Source: JAYGED01 sp046582565 (GTDB lineage Bacteria > Pseudomonadota > Alphaproteobacteria > JAAXGF01). From it: a stretch of 44,270 nucleotides of DNA. The notes beneath the pieces are model-generated. The model was not told where the DNA came from, did not search any database, and saw only the letters and a program-made list of their open reading frames with translations. Of this stretch, positions 23,464 to 31,886 are shown piece after piece (positions within the stretch are counted from its first letter, which is position 1; each line of letters opens with the position of its first letter). The position numbers and the translations under genes were made by a program. Location of the stretch: contig JAYGED010000302.1 of NCBI GenBank assembly GCA_046582565.1, positions 1-44,270 on the forward strand. Reading direction: 5' to 3'.

Positions 23464-24824
23464 CTCCCCATCGCCGCCGCCGTCTCGTCCAGGCTCTGGG
23501 CGATGGCCGCTACCAGCTCGTCGATTTCGGCCTTGGTGATGATCAGGGGCGGTGACATGACGATCACATCGCGCGTCGCGCGCACGATGACGCCCTGGGC
23601 CATGCAGGCATCGCGGCACAGGATGCCGGCGGTGCCCTCCGGGTCGAAGGATTTATGGGTCGCCTTATCCTCGACCAGCTCGATCCCGGCGATCAACCCG
23701 ACGCCGCGCACTTCGCCGACCAGGGGATGACTGGCAAGCTCGCGCAGGCGCGCCTGGAGATAGGGCCCGATGTCCTCGCCCACGGTCTCGACGATTTTTT
23801 CATCGCGCATGATGCGCACGTTCTCCAGGGCCACCGCTGCCGCCACCGGATGGCCGGAATAGGTGAAGCCGTGGATGAATTCGCCGCCCTCTTCGAAGAG
23901 CGGCCCGGCGACTCGGTCATGGACCATCACGCCTGAGATGGGCAGATAGCCCGACGACAGGCCCTTGGCCAGGGTCATGAAATCGGGCTCGATGCCGTAG
24001 GTGTCGCTACCGAACCAATTGCCGGTGCGCCCGAAGCCGCAGATCACCTCGTCGGCGATCAGCAGGATGTCATGGGCGCGGCAGATGCGCTGAATTTCGG
24101 GCCAGTAATTGTCCGGCGGCACGATCAGTCCGCCAGCGCCCATGATCGGCTCGCCGATGAAAGCCGCGACATTCTCGGCCCCAAGCTCCTCGATCTTGGT
24201 CTCAAGGGCGCGCGCCGTCGCCAGGCCGACCTCTTCAGGCGTCAGACCATGGCCGTATTTGTACCAATAGGGCGCCGCTGTATGGGCGAACTTCTCCAGG
24301 GGCAGATCGAACGGTTTCTGCATGGCCGGCAGGCCGCTCAAGGAAGCCGCCGCCATGGTCACCCCGTGATAGGCAAAGTCCCGGCTGATGATGGTCTTCT
24401 TGGTGGGCTTGCCCTGGAGGTTCCAGTAGTAGCGCACCATCTTGACAATGGTGTCGTTGGCCTCGGAGCCCGAATTGGCGAAGAACACCTGGTTGAAGCC
24501 TTCCGGCGTGACCTCGGCGAGCATAGCGGATAGCTCAATCGCCGGCGGCGTCGCCGATTGGAAGAAGGTGTTGTAATAGGGCACCTCCTCAAGCTGGCGG
24601 CTGGCGGCCTCGATCAATTCGCGGCGGCCATAGCCCAGATTGACGCACCACAGGCCGGCCATGCCGTCGAGCAGGCGGTTGCCTTCGGAATCCCACAGAT
24701 AGACCCCGTCGGCGCGGGTAATGATGCGCACCCCCTGTTCGGCCAGAGCCTTGTTGTCTGTAAAGGGATGGAGATGGTGGTTGCGGTCTGAATCCCGCCA
24801 TGCGGCGGTGGCATTGCTGGTCAT
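23460..24824 (-). CDS. Class III aminotransferase (putrescine/omega-amino acid-pyruvate type)
   Basis: This 454-residue PLP enzyme has phosphate-loop NSGSEAND (117-124), the aromatic YHG stacking site (152-154), D258 in LLIADEVICGFGRTG for the pyridine N, and Schiff-base K287 in TLAKGLSSGYLP. The N-terminal HHLHPFTD segment is typical of omega-amino acid- or polyamine-pyruvate transaminases (SpuC-like). With the PuuD-like hydrolase gene 176 bp upstream on the same strand, it probably converts putrescine or a gamma-glutamylated amine to an aldehyde. The ribosome-binding site (AGGGTGA) forms one arm of a perfect 10-bp inverted repeat, suggesting translational control. Confidence 0.88.
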   Translation of the reverse strand: MTSNATAAWRDSDRNHHLHPFTDNKALAEQGVRIITRADGVYLWDSEGNRLLDGMAGLWCVNLGYGRRELIEAASRQLEEVPYYNTFFQSATPPAIELSAMLAEVTPEGFNQVFFANSGSEANDTIVKMVRYYWNLQGKPTKKTIISRDFAYHGVTMAAASLSGLPAMQKPFDLPLEKFAHTAAPYWYKYGHGLTPEEVGLATARALETKIEELGAENVAAFIGEPIMGAGGLIVPPDNYWPEIQRICRAHDILLIADEVICGFGRTGNWFGSDTYGIEPDFMTLAKGLSSGYLPISGVMVHDRVAGPLFEEGGEFIHGFTYSGHPVAAAVALENVRIMRDEKIVETVGEDIGPYLQARLRELASHPLVGEVRGVGLIAGIELVEDKATHKSFDPEGTAGILCRDACMAQGVIVRATRDVIVMSPPLIITKAEIDELVAAIAQSLDETAAAMGS

Positions 24825-24826
24825 TT

Positions 24827-24898
24827 GATTTCACCCTGAATGAGAGATGGTAAGTTACGGCGTAGACGTGAGGAGCCGTTTTCCTAGGGGGTGAAATC
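24827..24898 (-). promoter_or_regulatory. Inverted repeat that could sequester the aminotransferase ribosome-binding site
   Basis: On the minus strand the leader reads GATTTCACCC (24898-24889), 52 bases, then GGGTGAAATC (24836-24827), followed directly by AAATG..., with the start at 24824. The arms are perfectly complementary over 10 bp, and the downstream arm contains the Shine-Dalgarno (AGGGTGA). Pairing in the mRNA would occlude ribosome binding, so the leader may be a translational switch or attenuator. The alternative is a pair of DNA half-sites for a regulator. Confidence 0.45.
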
Positions 24899-25000
24899 GA
24901 TGCGAGCGCAGAGCACCAGAAGCTCGTTGAGGAGCGTTTTGCTGGTCTTGTGGCATCTCTTCTTGTGCATAGCCCGATCAGGCTATCACGCGAATGGCTC

Positions 25001-25813
25001 TCAGGCCACCCGCTCGCTGCGCGGCCCCCGCGCCGCCGCCCGCGCCCGCACGGCGTCGCCGAAGGCTTCGAACATTGCCAGGGAGAGGGGGTTTTCATGC
25101 ACCCGCCACTCCGGGTGCCACTGCACGGCCAGGGTGAAGGCGCTGGCGTTTGCCACCCGCAGGGCTTCGACGATGCCGTCGGGCGCCGTCGCCTCGGCGA
25201 TCAGCCCCGGGGCCAGGCGGTCGACGCCCTGGGAATGCAGCGAGTTGACCATGGCCTCGGGCCCGCCAGCCAGACCCGCCAGCAGGCCGCCTTCGGCCAG
25301 GGCGATCTTATGGGCCGGGCCGTATTGCTCGTCGCGCGGCTTTTCCTTGTCTTCCCGGTGATCCATCATCTCGGGCACGTCCTGGATGCGCTGATGCAGG
25401 GTGCCGCCGTAAGCCACGTTGACCTCCTGGATGCCGCGGCAGACCGCGAACAGAGGCAGGCCCGCATCAACGGCCGTGTGAATCAGCGGCAGGGTCAGGA
25501 AATCGCGCTGCTCGTCGTGCAGGGTGCCGGGCTCGCTGTCGGGGCCATCGTAGCGGTGCGGCATGACGTTCGACGGGCTGCCGGTGAGGAACAGCCCATC
25601 GAGGCGCTCAACCACCGCGTCCAGATCAAAACGGTCACTGAGGGGCGCGAGATCGCGGCCTTCACCGAACGCCGGGATCAGCAGCGGCAAGGCGCCCGAC
25701 GCATGGGCGATGGCGTTGATATATTTCTCGCCGACCGCGTGGAACGGGTGAATGCCGATCTCGCGGACATCGGCGGGAACGCCGACCAGGGGAAGGGGGC
25801 CACTGAATACCAT
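25001..25813 (-). CDS. Gamma-glutamyl-gamma-aminobutyrate hydrolase-like (PuuD-like)
   Basis: This 270-residue class I amidotransferase-like hydrolase (peptidase C26) cleaves gamma-glutamyl-GABA to Glu and GABA in putrescine degradation. The N-terminus PLVGVPADVRE and GLFLTGSPSNVMPHRYD (about 73-89) are characteristic. Nucleophile C125 is in FAVCRGIQEVNVAYGGTLHQ, and H233/E235 are in VQWHPEW. The open frame extends far upstream, but that part lies antisense to the desaturase gene; the ATG at 25813 gives the family-typical length. It is followed on the same strand by a polyamine-type aminotransferase gene, which strengthens the functional call. Confidence 0.87.
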   Translation of the reverse strand: MVFSGPLPLVGVPADVREIGIHPFHAVGEKYINAIAHASGALPLLIPAFGEGRDLAPLSDRFDLDAVVERLDGLFLTGSPSNVMPHRYDGPDSEPGTLHDEQRDFLTLPLIHTAVDAGLPLFAVCRGIQEVNVAYGGTLHQRIQDVPEMMDHREDKEKPRDEQYGPAHKIALAEGGLLAGLAGGPEAMVNSLHSQGVDRLAPGLIAEATAPDGIVEALRVANASAFTLAVQWHPEWRVHENPLSLAMFEAFGDAVRARAAARGPRSERVA

Positions 25814-25873
25814 GGTCTTTTGGCTATCATGGTCGGTTCTGTGCGGCAAGCCTGTTGAGGTGTATAAGCAGCT

Positions 25874-26704
25874 ATGCGCGATTTCATCATGGCCAACGAA
25901 CCAACGATCCGCCTTTCCGTCTTCCTCGGGGTCTTCGCATGCGTAGCGATTGCCGAGGCGCTGGCGCCACGGCGACAACGCAGCCATTCGCGGCTTGCCC
26001 GCTGGCCCAGTAATCTCGGCATTGTGGCGGTCAACACCCTGGTGGCGCGCCTGATCTTCCCAACCGCCGCGGTGGGCCTGGCCCTGCTCGGCGAGGCCCG
26101 CGGCTGGGGGCTGCTCAATCTCATCGAATTGCCGTTCTGGCTGTCGGTGATCATCGCCGTGGTGGTGATGGATTTCGTGATCTATCTCCAGCATGTGATG
26201 GTCCATGCTGTGCCGGCTCTGTGGCGGCTGCACCGCATGCACCATGCGGACACCGACTTCGACGTAACCACCGGGGCGCGCTTTCATCCCATCGAGATTG
26301 TTATTTCCATGGTCCTCAAGCTGGCCACCGTCGCCGCATTGGGACCACCGGCCCTGGGCGTGTTGATCTTCGAAGTGCTGCTCAACGCCACCGCCATGTT
26401 CAACCACGGCAATTGGAAACTCCCCCTTGGGCTCGATAAGGGCTTGCGCCTTATCGTCGTCACCCCCGACATGCACCGGGTGCATCATTCCAACATAGCC
26501 GCCGAGACCAACAGCAATTTCGGTTTCAACCTGCCCTGGTGGGATCGCCTGTTCGGCACCTACACCGACCAGCCCGCCGCCGGCCATGAGGCCATGACCA
26601 TCGGCATCGAGCAGTTCCGCGAGCCCGCCGAGCTGCGCCTGGACAAGCTGCTGATCCAGCCCTTCCGGGGCGAAGTCGGCGACTATCCGATTAACCGGCG
26701 ATAG
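25874..26704 (+). CDS. Fatty acid hydroxylase / sterol desaturase family membrane protein
   Basis: This 276-residue membrane di-iron oxygenase has the histidine boxes H107-xxx-H111 (HVMVH), H120-xx-HH124 (HRMHH), H178 (FNHGN) and H201-xx-HH205 (HRVHH), a complete set. TM helices lie at about 13-30, 46-72 and 87-105, with the conserved NLPWWDRLFGTY near 240. Family members hydroxylate or desaturate lipids, including sphingoid bases, carotenoids and sterols. ATG at 25874 is used; an in-frame ATG five codons later (MANEP) is a possible alternative. It is divergent from the PuuD-like gene across 60 bp. A lipid substrate is likely but unidentified. Confidence 0.88.
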   Translation: MRDFIMANEPTIRLSVFLGVFACVAIAEALAPRRQRSHSRLARWPSNLGIVAVNTLVARLIFPTAAVGLALLGEARGWGLLNLIELPFWLSVIIAVVVMDFVIYLQHVMVHAVPALWRLHRMHHADTDFDVTTGARFHPIEIVISMVLKLATVAALGPPALGVLIFEVLLNATAMFNHGNWKLPLGLDKGLRLIVVTPDMHRVHHSNIAAETNSNFGFNLPWWDRLFGTYTDQPAAGHEAMTIGIEQFREPAELRLDKLLIQPFRGEVGDYPINRR

Positions 26705-26708
26705 ACGC

Positions 26709-27434
26709 TTATTCCCCCAGCTCCTGGCGGTGCGCCGTCACCATTTCGGCCATGCTTCCGAAGTGGAAATCGATGCGGTAGTCGCCTGACGGCGGTACGG
26801 TCGCGCCATAACCGGCCTGATCCTTGCGGCGATCGATCCAGGCGGTCGCCAGGCCATAGGCCGTCGCCTGCACATGGTCATGGAACAGGCTCTGGGCGGT
26901 ATGCAGGATGTCGTCTTTACCGAGGCCGAAGTCGGCCTGCAGATGATCGAGCAGATAGTCGAAATTGCGGGGGTCGGGCTTGTAGCTGCCGACATCCTGG
27001 GCCGTATAGATAGCGTCCCACTCAAAATCGAGCCTTCGGCTGCTGCCCTTATAGCTCTCCCGATCGCAGTTGGTCAGGGTGATCATCTTGTAATGCTGTT
27101 TGAGATAGGCGAGAGAGGCCGGAGCATCGTCGAAGGCCGGCCAGTCTTTCACCGAGGCGCCAAAGATTTCGGCTTCCCCGGCGCTCGCCTCGACACCCCA
27201 TTGCCTGGCCAGGGGGCCATAGACGGTTTGCAAAAGATCGCTGTAGACCATTGCCGGGGTCGCGGCCTCCTGGGCTGACTCGGCTGTCGCGAAGTCTTCC
27301 AGAGCCTTGTCGCGCGATAGCGCCGATCGGCTCAGCAGAGGCGCCAGAGCGGTGTGAATACCGCTCTCCCAATCGATCAGGGTGCCGTAGGTGTCGAAGG
27401 TGAGAATCTTGAAGTCTGTTAGTCGCTTGGTCAT
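26709..27434 (-). CDS. HAD-superfamily hydrolase, haloacid dehalogenase type II
   Basis: This 241-residue protein has nucleophile D14 in LTFDTYGTLIDWE, motif II in ITLTNCDRES, and YKPDPRNFDYLLDHL carrying motif III Lys. The downstream segment (DILHTAQSLFHDHVQATAYGLATAWIDR) is the usual type II dehalogenase ending in which motif IV lies. The cap domain (about 20-90) is helical, as in 2-haloacid dehalogenases. The real start is the ATG at 27434, which overlaps the MATE stop by ATGA; the open frame upstream is antisense-like. Physiological substrate is uncertain, since many family members are general phosphatases. Confidence 0.87.
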   Translation of the reverse strand: MTKRLTDFKILTFDTYGTLIDWESGIHTALAPLLSRSALSRDKALEDFATAESAQEAATPAMVYSDLLQTVYGPLARQWGVEASAGEAEIFGASVKDWPAFDDAPASLAYLKQHYKMITLTNCDRESYKGSSRRLDFEWDAIYTAQDVGSYKPDPRNFDYLLDHLQADFGLGKDDILHTAQSLFHDHVQATAYGLATAWIDRRKDQAGYGATVPPSGDYRIDFHFGSMAEMVTAHRQELGE

Positions 27435-28756
27435 TGCCGCTTCTCCATCAGGCCCCGCTCGATGCGCGGGAAGTAATATCCCAGGGTCACGCCGCGCGCC
27501 ACCATGAACAGGCTGAAGCCGAGCCAGATGCCGTGATTGCCCAACAACGGGCGGAAGATCTCGACAGAGACCAGATAGATGATGAGCGACAGTATCATGG
27601 CGTTGCGCATTTCCCGCGACAGCATGGCGCCGATGAAAATGCCGTCGAGTTGATAGCCCCAGACCGATATGAGCGGCGCCAAAACCATCCAGGGCAGCGC
27701 CTCGCGGGCAGCGATTCGGACCGCTTCCAGGGTGGTGATGCCGTCGATGATCAGCGTCCCGGAGGCGGCGTAAATCAGAGAGAAGCCGACGGCGAAGACC
27801 AGCGCCCAAATGGTCGACGCCCGGACAACGCCGCGATAGTCGGCTAATGAGCGTTCGCCGATGGCGCGGCCGACCAGGGCCTGGGCCGCATTGGCGAAGC
27901 CGTCAAGCGCGTAAGACATGAAGGTCACCATGTTGAACAGCACCGCATTGGCGGCCAGGATCACATCGCCCATGCGCGCACCCTGGATGGTGAGATAGGC
28001 AAAGGCGGTGATCAGGCACAGGGTGCGCAGGAAAATGTCGCGGTTGACGCTGATCATATGGCGCAGGCGCGCGGGCTCGAGGACGCGCCGCCAGTCGATG
28101 GCGGTCCTTCCGAGCTTTGCCAGGGCGCCGCGTATCATCATCAGCCCGAGCGCGAGACCGGCATATTCGGAAATCACCGTGGCGATGGCGACGCCTTCCA
28201 CGGCCATCCCCGCCCCCATCACGAAGGCCAGATCGAGGATGATGTTGAGCAGATTGATAAATATCTGGATGATCACCCCGGCGCGGGCGTTCTGCATGCC
28301 GAGGAACCAGCCCAGCACCACATAGTTGGCGAGCGCCGCCGGAGCGCTCCAGATGCGGATGGTGAAATAGGCGCGGCTGTGGGCGTTGACCTCGGCGCTG
28401 GTTTCCATGAAGACCATGGCACCCTCGATGATCAGGCTCTGGGTGATCAGCAGGGCGAGCCCGATGATTAAGGCGATGACCATGGCGCGCCACAGGGTGT
28501 CGACCGCCTCGGCCGTGTCGTCGGCGCCATGGGCCTGGGCCGCGAAGCCGGTGGTGCCCATGCGCAGGAAACCGAACCCCCAATAGAGGAAATTGAAGAT
28601 CAGCGAGCCGATGGCCACGGCGCCGAGGTAATAGACCTGGTCGAGATGGCCGACCACGGCGGTATCCACGGCGCCGAGCAGCGGGATGGTGATGTTGGCC
28701 AGCATGATCGGCCCGGCCAGCCGCCAGACCCGCCTGTTCCAGCTCGCCCCTTTCAA
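27431..28756 (-). CDS. MATE-family efflux transporter (DinF-like)
   Basis: This 441-residue inner-membrane antiporter of the MATE/DinF branch has twelve predicted helices arranged as two six-helix bundles. The N-terminal helix has WRLAGPIMLANITIPLLGAVDTAVVGHL, including the conserved D/N residues of helix 1. GFLRMGTTGFAAQAHGADD is the typical loop after helix 2, and the GFANAAQALVGRAIGERS segment opens the second half. The start codon is TTG, 4 bp downstream of the lolA stop. It exports organic cations or drugs using Na+ or H+; the specific substrate is unknown. Confidence 0.9.
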   Translation of the reverse strand: MKGASWNRRVWRLAGPIMLANITIPLLGAVDTAVVGHLDQVYYLGAVAIGSLIFNFLYWGFGFLRMGTTGFAAQAHGADDTAEAVDTLWRAMVIALIIGLALLITQSLIIEGAMVFMETSAEVNAHSRAYFTIRIWSAPAALANYVVLGWFLGMQNARAGVIIQIFINLLNIILDLAFVMGAGMAVEGVAIATVISEYAGLALGLMMIRGALAKLGRTAIDWRRVLEPARLRHMISVNRDIFLRTLCLITAFAYLTIQGARMGDVILAANAVLFNMVTFMSYALDGFANAAQALVGRAIGERSLADYRGVVRASTIWALVFAVGFSLIYAASGTLIIDGITTLEAVRIAAREALPWMVLAPLISVWGYQLDGIFIGAMLSREMRNAMILSLIIYLVSVEIFRPLLGNHGIWLGFSLFMVARGVTLGYYFPRIERGLMEKRQ

Positions 28757-28760
28757 TGGT

Positions 28761-29381
28761 TTACCTATCGGATTCGGGGAACGGCGGCGGCGCCTCGAAC
28801 ATCGCCGGATCGAGGGTCAGCCCGAATCGGGTGTCGAACAGAGTAACCCGGGTGGTCAGGCGCTGGGCATCGACCACCGACCACTGGCGAAGCTCCAGGG
28901 GATTGTCGGCGAACACCAGGGTCATCGATCCTTCGGCGGGGTTATTCAGGCGGGCGATGGTGATCTTGATCACGTTGGCCGCGGAGGTGATGTTTTTAAC
29001 CGCCACATCTTCGCCGAAGCGCAGATCGTTACGCACCAGCAATTGGGCGTGGCTGCCGTTGAGCGGCGCCTGGCTGAGTTGCCCCAGTTCACGGTCGATA
29101 TAGGTGATCCATTCGCCGTCGCTGATAATCTCGACCTGGAGCGGGGCGTCATACAGGATACGCAGGCGCCCGGGCCGGGAGATGGCGATCTCGCCTTCGC
29201 TGATGCTGTTGTCGTGATTAACCTGGAGAAAATTGGCGGCCAATGTGGTGATGCCGTTCAGATAGGCCTCGACGCGCCGCAGCAGGGCGTCCTCGGTTTC
29301 GGTGGTTTTGGTCTGGGTCTGGGCTTGAACCTGGGTTGCGCTGAGCAGCAGCACAATCAGAGCAGCGAGCTTGAGTTTCAC
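28761..29381 (-). CDS. lolA: Outer-membrane lipoprotein carrier protein LolA
   Basis: This 206-residue periplasmic chaperone carries lipoproteins from LolCDE to the outer membrane. It has a GTG start with GGAGG upstream. Residues 1-20 are a signal peptide (LKLAALIVLLLSATQVQA). The mature domain shows the LolA pattern: a helix LLRRVEAYLNGITTLAANFLQVNHD, strands ISEGEIAISRPGRLRILYDAP and VEIISDGEWITYIDRELGQLSQAPLN, and the final FDTRFGLTLDPAMF. Its position directly downstream of ftsK (33-bp gap) is the usual alphaproteobacterial arrangement. Confidence 0.9.
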   Translation of the reverse strand: MKLKLAALIVLLLSATQVQAQTQTKTTETEDALLRRVEAYLNGITTLAANFLQVNHDNSISEGEIAISRPGRLRILYDAPLQVEIISDGEWITYIDRELGQLSQAPLNGSHAQLLVRNDLRFGEDVAVKNITSAANVIKITIARLNNPAEGSMTLVFADNPLELRQWSVVDAQRLTTRVTLFDTRFGLTLDPAMFEAPPPFPESDR

Positions 29382-29414
29382 GATAGCGAACCTCCGTCCG
29401 GTCGGGCGGAGTGG

Positions 29415-31781
29415 TCAGTCGACCCCTTCGCCGTCGATGTCGCGCGCCAGCACTTCGCGTTTGCCCACATGATTGGCGCGGCTGATGACGCCTTCCGTCT
29501 CCATACGCTCGATGATGCGGGCGGCGCGGTTATAGCCGATCTGAAGATGGCGTTGCACGAAACTAGTCGAGGCCTTGCGTTCGCGGCAGATCAGAGCGAC
29601 TGCTTGATCATATAGGACATCCTCGTCGCTGCCGCCACCCGTGCCGCTGGTAACCCCCAGGATCGGCGTGGGATCGTTGTCTTTGGTGATCTGATCAAGA
29701 TACTCAGGAGCCGCCTGCTCCTTGAGGAACTTGGCCACCCGCTCGACTTCGGCGTCGGATACGAAGGGGCCGTGAATCCTCTCGATGCGGCCGGCGGCGG
29801 TCATCAACAGCATATCGCCCTGGCCGAGAAGCTGCTCGGCGCCCTGCTCGCCGAGAATGGTGCGGCTGTCGATCTTCGAGGTCACCTGGAAGCTGATACG
29901 GGTCGGGAAGTTGGCCTTGATGGTGCCGGTGATGACATCGACCGAGGGGCGCTGGGTGGCGATGATGAGATGGATGCCGGCGGCGCGCGCCATCTGCGCC
30001 AATCGTTGCAGGGCGCCTTCGACCTCCTTGCCGGCAACCAGCATGAGGTCGGCCATCTCATCGATAACCACCACAATATAGGGCAGCGGCTCGGTGGGCA
30101 GCGCCTGTTGCTCATAGATCGGCTCGCCGGATTCCGCATCGAATCCGGTCTGCACCTGGCGCGACAGGGTCTCGCCTTTGGCAACCGCTTCCTTGAGGCG
30201 CTTGTTGTAGCCGGCCATGTTGCGCACGCCGAGCTGCGACATGGCGCGGTAGCGGTTCTCCATTTCGCGCACGGTCCATTTGAGCGCCACCACCGCCTTC
30301 GACGGATCGGTGACGACCGGGGCGAGAAGATGGGGAATGCCGTCATAGATCGACAGCTCGAGCATCTTCGGATCGATCATGATGAACTTGCAGCGATCCG
30401 GCGGCAGCCGGTAAAGCAGCGACAGGATCATGGTGTTGATGGCCACCGACTTGCCCGACCCGGTGGTCCCGGCGACCAGAAGATGAGGCATGCGGGCGAG
30501 ATCGGTGATCACCGCGTCGCCGCCGATGTTTTTGCCGAGGGCCAGGGTCAGATCAACCGCCGTGCTCTCATAGGCGGGGGACGACAAAAGCTCACGCAAA
30601 TAGACCATCTCGCGCTTGGCGTTGGGCAGCTCGATCCCGATAACCGTGCGTCCCGACACCACCGCAACGCGCACTGAGATGGCGCTCATGGAGCGGGCAA
30701 TATCGTCGGCCAGGCTGATCACCCGCGAGGATTTGGTGCCCGGCGCCGGTTCCAGCTCATAGAGGGTGACCACCGGGCCGGGGCGCACCTTGACGATCTC
30801 GCCACGCACACCGAAATCATCGAGCACGGCTTCCAGTAGGCGGGCGTTCTGGGCCAGGGCGTCGTCGTTGCTGGCCTTGTTGTCGCCCTGATCGGGGGGC
30901 AGGGCCAGCATGGCGAGCGGTGGCAATTGGCATTCGCCCGGGGTCAGCAGATCAAGGGTCTCCTGGCGCGCGGCGGCGCGCTTGGCGTTGCGCTTCGTTA
31001 CCAGGGCGGCGGTCGACGGTTTTTGGCGTTTTTCCGGCACCGGATCGCCGAGGCGGCTGCGGCCGTGCAGGGAAGGCTCGATACGGCCTGAAATTTCTTG
31101 GCCAGAACGGTCACGCTCGATTTTGGCCTCGCCGCGCCAGCCGCGAACCCGTTCCAACAGATGGAAGGGCAGGGCCATAAGGCCGCTCAAGCCATGGCCG
31201 AAGCCGCGCCATTCGGCGAGGCTCATGCCGATCACCGGCCACAGGGTTGCCAGGGTCAGGGCAGAGGCCAGGATGGCAATGTGGATCGCTGTTCCGCCAA
31301 CCGGCGCGAGCCATGCCAGGGCCTGGGTGAAGACCATGAAGCCGGCCGCGCCGCCAAGGCCGGCGGCCAGCGGCCAGGAAGCGGGCGCCGGCAGGGCGGC
31401 AAAACCGGTCGCCGTGGCGATCAGGCAGAGCGGCAGCAAGCATATGCGGAGCCAGAGTTTGGGAAGCTGATGGCGGGTCGTGATCCGCCAGGACCAGGCG
31501 AGGATCGTCACCAACAGCAGCAGGGCGGCCAGGCCGAGAGACTGCAAGGCGAGGTCGGCGACCACCGCTCCTGCATAGCCCATGAGATTGGCGGTCTCGC
31601 CCCCGGCGGCGGTGTTGAACGAGGGATCCGCGGGATCGAAACTGATGAGTGCTAAGCCGAAAATTACCGCGGTGGCAGCCAATGCCCCACCGGTAAGTTC
31701 GATCAGCCGGCGCCTGATAAAGGCAACGGCGCTGGGCGGCAACAAGGCCTGTTCGGTGGTGGCGGTCGAGCGGCTGGCCAT
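29415..31781 (-). CDS. ftsK: DNA translocase FtsK
   Basis: This 788-residue septal DNA pump resolves chromosomes during division. The start is ATG at 31781, with GGGGAGG 8 bp upstream; the 23 extra codons upstream lack a ribosome-binding site. Four TM helices fall within residues about 25-190. A short linker follows, then the motor with Walker A GTTGSGKS (438-445), Walker B YIVVVIDEMADLM, and ATQRPSVDVITGTIKANFPTRISF. The C-terminal gamma winged-helix domain (SFVQRHLQIGYNRAARIIERMETEGVISR) recognises KOPS. The linker is short compared with E. coli FtsK, as is common in alphaproteobacteria. Confidence 0.95.
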   Translation of the reverse strand: MASRSTATTEQALLPPSAVAFIRRRLIELTGGALAATAVIFGLALISFDPADPSFNTAAGGETANLMGYAGAVVADLALQSLGLAALLLLVTILAWSWRITTRHQLPKLWLRICLLPLCLIATATGFAALPAPASWPLAAGLGGAAGFMVFTQALAWLAPVGGTAIHIAILASALTLATLWPVIGMSLAEWRGFGHGLSGLMALPFHLLERVRGWRGEAKIERDRSGQEISGRIEPSLHGRSRLGDPVPEKRQKPSTAALVTKRNAKRAAARQETLDLLTPGECQLPPLAMLALPPDQGDNKASNDDALAQNARLLEAVLDDFGVRGEIVKVRPGPVVTLYELEPAPGTKSSRVISLADDIARSMSAISVRVAVVSGRTVIGIELPNAKREMVYLRELLSSPAYESTAVDLTLALGKNIGGDAVITDLARMPHLLVAGTTGSGKSVAINTMILSLLYRLPPDRCKFIMIDPKMLELSIYDGIPHLLAPVVTDPSKAVVALKWTVREMENRYRAMSQLGVRNMAGYNKRLKEAVAKGETLSRQVQTGFDAESGEPIYEQQALPTEPLPYIVVVIDEMADLMLVAGKEVEGALQRLAQMARAAGIHLIIATQRPSVDVITGTIKANFPTRISFQVTSKIDSRTILGEQGAEQLLGQGDMLLMTAAGRIERIHGPFVSDAEVERVAKFLKEQAAPEYLDQITKDNDPTPILGVTSGTGGGSDEDVLYDQAVALICRERKASTSFVQRHLQIGYNRAARIIERMETEGVISRANHVGKREVLARDIDGEGVD

Positions 31782-31828
31782 GAGCAAACCTCCCCGTAAA
31801 AACGAATCGATCCAAGAATGGACCGTGA

Positions 31829-31834
31829 TATATA
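31829..31834 (-). promoter_or_regulatory. Candidate extended -10 element for ftsK
   Basis: On the minus strand the sequence reads TGC-TATATA about 48 bases before the ftsK start, matching the TGn-TATAAT extended -10 form. No good -35 hexamer lies 17 bases further upstream, which is compatible with an extended -10 promoter. Confidence 0.35.
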
Positions 31835-31886
31835 GCAAAAATATGCACAAAATCCTAGTGTTACGTCAGAGTCCTCGATTCGATTG

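Noticed and set aside
25814..26587. Upstream in-frame extension of the PuuD-like gene to 528 residues
   Set aside because: It would run antisense through the fatty acid hydroxylase gene, which has all its His boxes; the ATG at 25813 gives the standard family length.
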